This document shows positions 7,703 through 11,383 of a stretch of 11,383 bases of DNA, piece after piece (position 1 is the first letter of the stretch; every line of letters starts with the position of its first letter). This DNA comes from Smittium culicis (Eukaryota > Kickxellomycota > Harpellomycetes > Harpellales > Legeriomycetaceae), in the NCBI GenBank assembly GCA_001970855.1, contig LSSN01002412.1, positions 1 through 11,383 on the forward strand, read 5' to 3'. A program made the position numbers and the translations under genes. The notes under the pieces are model-generated. The model was given only the letters and a program-made list of their open reading frames with translations, made no database searches and had not been told where the DNA came from.

Positions 7703-7731
7703 TGACGCAATAAATTAGCAATTAAATTGCG
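7703..7731. promoter_or_regulatory. Dyad with bZIP-like half-sites upstream of CBR1
   Basis: TGACGCAAT at 7703-7711 joins an AP-1/CRE-type TGAC half-site to a GCAAT half-site. GCAATT-A-AATTGC at 7718-7730 is a perfect interrupted palindrome, and CGCAAT (7706-7711) also pairs with ATTGCG (7726-7731). Three GCAAT-type elements thus nest within 29 bases, about 200-220 bases upstream of the CBR1 ATG, beside a 10-T run at 7689-7698. This is the arrangement of a dimeric activator site. No factor can be named. Confidence 0.35.
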
Positions 7732-7850
7732 CCCAAAAAAAATCCCTCATTAAAATAGAATCTAAACTCGCTTACAAAACTCACTTTTTTCTAATCTACA
7801 AATTATCAGCTGATTCATACCCACACTCGCCCACACACATTACATATATA

Positions 7851-7916
7851 CCCACTCCCACTCCCACTCCCACTCCCACTCCCACTCCCACTCCCACTCC
7901 CACTCCCACTCCCACT
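7851..7916 (+). repeat. (CCCACT)11 hexanucleotide array, G-quadruplex motif on the minus strand
   Basis: Eleven perfect head-to-tail CCCACT units occupy 66 bases, preceded by TATATA and followed by CTCAATATA. The minus strand reads (AGTGGG)11, which meets the G-quadruplex rule of four G3 tracts with short loops; all loops are three bases, and eleven tracts allow two quadruplexes in tandem. The array lies 344-409 bases upstream of the CBR1 ATG, with the G-rich strand being the CBR1 sense strand. The perfect copies suggest recent expansion, so copy number should vary between strains. Confidence 0.95.
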
Positions 7917-8150
7917 CTCAATATATGTATACTTTCAATCTATGATATCCCTTAACTGCATCGCATAACTGTACTTGTAATTTAAAAACTCTAACACATG
8001 TACCTCAAGTGAGCTTCCCCTCTCCCCATTCCCCACGCCTCAGCACGCTCGATCCCAATTCGCATTTAGTATTGGAATAAATAGTGTCGCCAGCACTAAA
8101 AAGCTGCACATCCAAGACTATTTCCTGCTTATTAGTTAGCATAATTACGG

Positions 8151-8180
8151 AAATGTGTGTGATTTCCTTCATACACATTT
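8151..8180. other. 12-bp hairpin with six-base loop
   Basis: AAATGTGTGTGA (8151-8162) can pair with TCATACACATTT (8169-8180): eleven Watson-Crick pairs and one G-T wobble across loop TTTCCT. Two more wobble pairs could form outside the stem. A CTATAAAAG TATA-like sequence starts at 8195, just downstream. It could be a structured RNA, a cruciform-prone site or chance. No gene is attached to it. Confidence 0.45.
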
Positions 8181-11100
8181 TTGTGCGAAATCTCCTATAA
8201 AAGACAAAATTAGCTCATCAATTCACAACAGAAAAAGCAAATCATTTTTTCATCTTTTATACACGTCTAAAAATTTAATCTGCCCAATAGCTTTATCTAA
8301 CTAGCTTATCTAGAATATTATTGGTTTTACTGGCATCAAGAATTTAGATGCTATTTATCTTCGGAAACTCCACACCAATACTCTACACCATTATTGACCA
8401 ATTATTTGTAACAATTCAAAGTACATGATTAGTACCTTATCAAACGAAAATCAAATCTGCCTTCAACAAAAAATATCTTCTACTTTTGGCTCAATTGATA
8501 TCTTGAAGTAAAATAATTATAGGGTTTCGTCCAACATTTTAAATACGCTGACTCGCAATACAAGAATACAGTATTTTGCCAGAGTTAAACCGAAATTTTT
8601 TAGCTACAAAACCACAAAATCCATATCTTTAATTACTGAAAGCTGTTTTTTTATTAGTAGACCATAACAGCTATAAAAACATCGCTCTGATACCCGCTTC
8701 TTATTTTAAATATGCAGAAGAACTAAACTTAAGGGGCCATTTAGCTTCAAGCTTTTACAAATATGCTATAAAATAAAATGCTTTTTAAGCCTATAGGAAA
8801 TCTATGTGTCAGCATCTGCTATGGAAACTGATATAAGCTATAAATCTCTTGATAGCATCATATAAAAAAAAATATCTTTAGCCATCATTTTAAATATCTC
8901 CGCTCATATGCACTTATTTTTAGTTGTTGGTGTCGAATTAGCTATTAGAATACTTATATAACTCGCGCCTTTTGTCCCTGTATTTATTTTTTTGTTGAAA
9001 ATAAGCTCAACAAAAATTTTCAAAATTTTAGTAACTAAGCTCTAATTTAATCAAATTCTTTTATTTCTAATTCTTTCTGCAATCCTAATTTTTGGCTATA
9101 TCCACCTATACATAGTGTAATAAATACTAACTTTGTCTATTTGATTGTGTTTTTGCTTTTTTCCAATGACACGCTTGACTGTAAACACAATAAGTTTAGT
9201 TATTATTTTTTTAGACTTTTTCCAATTATTCTAAGATTCTTTCCTTTTAATAATATCAATTGAAAATAAAGTTCACTTATATCTGATTTTTGTGAAATAA
9301 CTGGATATTTTGAGTAAAATTAAGTATATCTAATTATACTTTAAACCATCTCGTGCAAAAAACTGTATTACTATAAACTTACATTTTTAAACTATCCATA
9401 TACTTTCCGTATACTTTATCCAACTTCAAATTGTTAACTATGTCATAATGCATATATATCCGATAAATAAAATTTTCGAATTTTTAAAATCACACCTACC
9501 ATTTAAGACATACGCCAAATATAACTCATAGCAACTTTTAAAACTTTTATTTAAATCAAACTACTAAAAATATAAACCGCCAATATCTTACCATGCTTTT
9601 GTCCAACAGATATAAAAACTTGGCTTCATTTTTTTATCTTTTATATCATTACACTTCAAAAATTATTGTTTAAACCAGAAATGATTCGATATAGATCTTC
9701 CTTATACTATAATGAACCTAATTTTTTATAATTTGGTTCCCTTTATTATATACCTAGAGACGAAAATAGCTTTGAAATTGCTGAAAAATTCAAATTATTT
9801 TTTTTAAAAAAAAATGTTGGATATTCTGTCTTGATTTTCACGTGTAATCCATAATAATTTTATATCACTCACTCTCTTTACCAAAACCAATATTTGATCC
9901 CTAAAAAAAATTTATTAATCCTTTCTTCAAATTCATATAGAAATTAATTGAGTGGTCATTTCATAATTTTTTTCTTGTAAAATTTAATTTCCTAATTCCT
10001 CCTTATGAGGAATATTTTGAAAAAATTGATTTCTGCCCTATAACTTATTAATATAAAAGACTTTAAGGGTTCAGCAATTTTGTTCTATAATATCGGGAAT
10101 AACTTTATCTAGTAGTAATATAATATATACATATTCTTTCATTATCAGACACATATTTATGCGTACGACCTTTACGTGCCACAATTATTCAAATTATTTA
10201 AAATACGAATCTTCAAATGTAAAAAGCTGCATTCAAATAATTCATAACATTTATGGCGCTTATACATCTGGTTATTGTTTTGGAAAGAGGAGATTTGGAA
10301 TTTACACGTCTATAAAAAACTTTCGAATTCTATAATTTTTTTTAATTATGGATGTACTACATAAAAATATTCTTAACCAGTTTTTTATTTTAAATTACTC
10401 TTTTTTTGGGCTAAAAATCTAAATATAATTTACTATTATGAAAATAAATTAAAAATTATGACTTATATTTTTTTTCTATTCAGATATATTGCTGTTCAAT
10501 AAAAAGCTTGTCTAGAGGTTAATATAGGGTCTGTTATTCTCCAAAAAGAGCTAAATATTTAATATTACTCAACGAGAGTTACCATTTCCAAATCAAAAAT
10601 TTAAATTATTTTGTTATTCTTGACTTTATTTTCTCTTAGTTATCTAAAAATTTGTGGCATATTCTTCTAATCACATTCTATGCCAACACCGAGTATCTTT
10701 ATTTATAGCTTTTCAAATTAAAAGTACGAAAAATATTGCATTTTTAGAAACAGAGTTATGGAACCTTATAAATGGGATTAGTATAAACCCTTTACTTATT
10801 TTATATAAATTATCCGATTTCCTATAAAGTGAAATTGTTTGAAAATTAATTTACATACATCTTTCCAGAATTCGTATGCTCTAGTGTAACTATAAAAATA
10901 ATCAATAACTACTTTTGATCAATTTTTTATAAATCATGACTGACATTTTGGGATATACAATAGTAAATATTTTCTCAAATTACATTTTATTACGGATTAA
11001 TAGCTAATTCAAGCCTTTCACTTTGATTCTAATCAAATACCAGGAAGATTCTCCCAGAAATCACCACTCATTATTTTATTTTAATTTGATATGCCATTTG

Positions 11101-11304
11101 TTTATAATTTCATTATCAAAGATTATTTCTAATAGATTATAATAGATTCTTTAGCATTAATTTTTAACTGCCTTATCAGATTTTTTTTTTGAATTTTATA
11201 ATTTCTCAAATTCTGTTTTATTTAAAAACCGCCTACATTTAATAATTTATCACCCATTTCAGTATTTTAAAAATACACGAATTCTCGTATTAATTTTCAA
11301 AATT

Positions 11305-11324
11305 GATTTGATTTAATTTAATTT
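11305..11324 (+). repeat. Short pentanucleotide tandem repeat
   Basis: Four five-base units, GATTT twice then AATTT twice, give a 20-base imperfect tandem array in the AT-rich right part. It is minor simple-sequence DNA with no evident role. Confidence 0.6.
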
Positions 11325-11360
11325 ATTTGCTGCATCATAATTCACAAATTCAAAAATTTT

Positions 11361-11372
11361 TCATTTTTTCAG
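11361..11372 (+). promoter_or_regulatory. Possible 3' splice acceptor at the window edge
   Basis: TCATTTTTTCAG, a pyrimidine-rich run ending in CAG, resembles a fungal 3' splice site. Only 11 bases follow before the window ends, so an exon starting at 11373 cannot be tested. In AT-rich DNA this is easily coincidence. Confidence 0.15.
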
Positions 11373-11383
11373 GTAATAATTTA

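Larger units (their letters stand above)
7508..11383. other. Large gene-free AT-rich region
   Basis: Nearly 3.9 kb without a recognisable protein, tRNA or rRNA on either strand. The first 400 bases hold the probable CBR1 promoter, ending in the CCCACT array. A somewhat GC-richer stretch at about 8020-8240 contains the hairpin at 8151-8180. From about 8240 the DNA is very AT-rich and low in complexity, with small tandem patches such as AATAGATTMT twice at 11131-11150. No long open frame, terminal inverted repeat, long terminal repeat or transposase-like protein is visible. Confidence 0.7.

Noticed and set aside
7851..7916. The CCCACT array as telomeric repeat
   Set aside because: The unit AGTGGG is not TTAGGG or another fungal telomere unit I know, and it lies inside unique sequence next to a gene.
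7851..7916. The CCCACT array as a CRISPR array
   Set aside because: Units are six bases with no spacers, and the genome is eukaryotic.
8950..8985. U5-like GCGCCTTTT loop sequence
   Set aside because: The conserved U5 loop continues as TTTTAC and is flanked by a stem; here the sequence diverges after CCTTTT, with no stem or Sm site.

Overview
The window looks like a nuclear segment of an AT-rich fungal genome. Three eukaryotic protein-coding genes stand as GC-richer islands in very AT-rich, homopolymer-rich spacer DNA. One gene has GT-AG introns, there are no operons or Shine-Dalgarno sites, and the closest family resemblance of all three proteins is fungal. CTG codons fall at conserved leucines (for example in the C-terminal QLLTPTLKLKR stretch of the first gene), so the standard code fits and a CTG-clade yeast is unlikely. 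An early-diverging fungus with an AT-rich genome (for instance Kickxellomycotina/Harpellales) is a guess from composition only.

Layout. 1-649 is the 3' flank of gene 1, with poly-A/T runs and a small GC-rich patch carrying two E2F-like sites. 650-2704 (minus) is an intronless long-chain acyl-CoA synthetase of 684 aa. 2705-4374 is a 1.7 kb divergent intergenic region with homopolymers, a (TA)9 run, CCAAT boxes and a GC-richer patch of unknown meaning. 4375-6466 (plus) is RPC82/RPC3, a subunit of RNA polymerase III. It appears broken in a simple ORF view, but four exons joined by three short introns give one continuous 555-aa protein. After 126 bp it converges on 6593-7507 (minus), a CBR1-type NADH-cytochrome b5 reductase of 304 aa. 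From 7508 to 11383 there is no recognisable gene. That stretch holds the CBR1 promoter region, an 11-copy CCCACT hexamer array that is a textbook G-quadruplex motif on the minus strand, and one 12-bp hairpin.

How the genes relate. Acyl-CoA synthetase activates fatty acids. Cytochrome b5 reductase feeds electrons to cytochrome b5, which fatty-acyl-CoA desaturases and sterol enzymes use, so both sit in lipid metabolism. RPC82 is transcription machinery. Their adjacency is ordinary and I infer no cluster.

Limits. I see no mobile element, CRISPR, tRNA or rRNA, and nothing that amounts to a new biological system. The points most worth checking are the RPC82 gene model with its tandem 3' splice sites, the G-quadruplex array and bZIP-like dyad upstream of CBR1, and the non-coding patches at 3270-3590 and 8020-8240.
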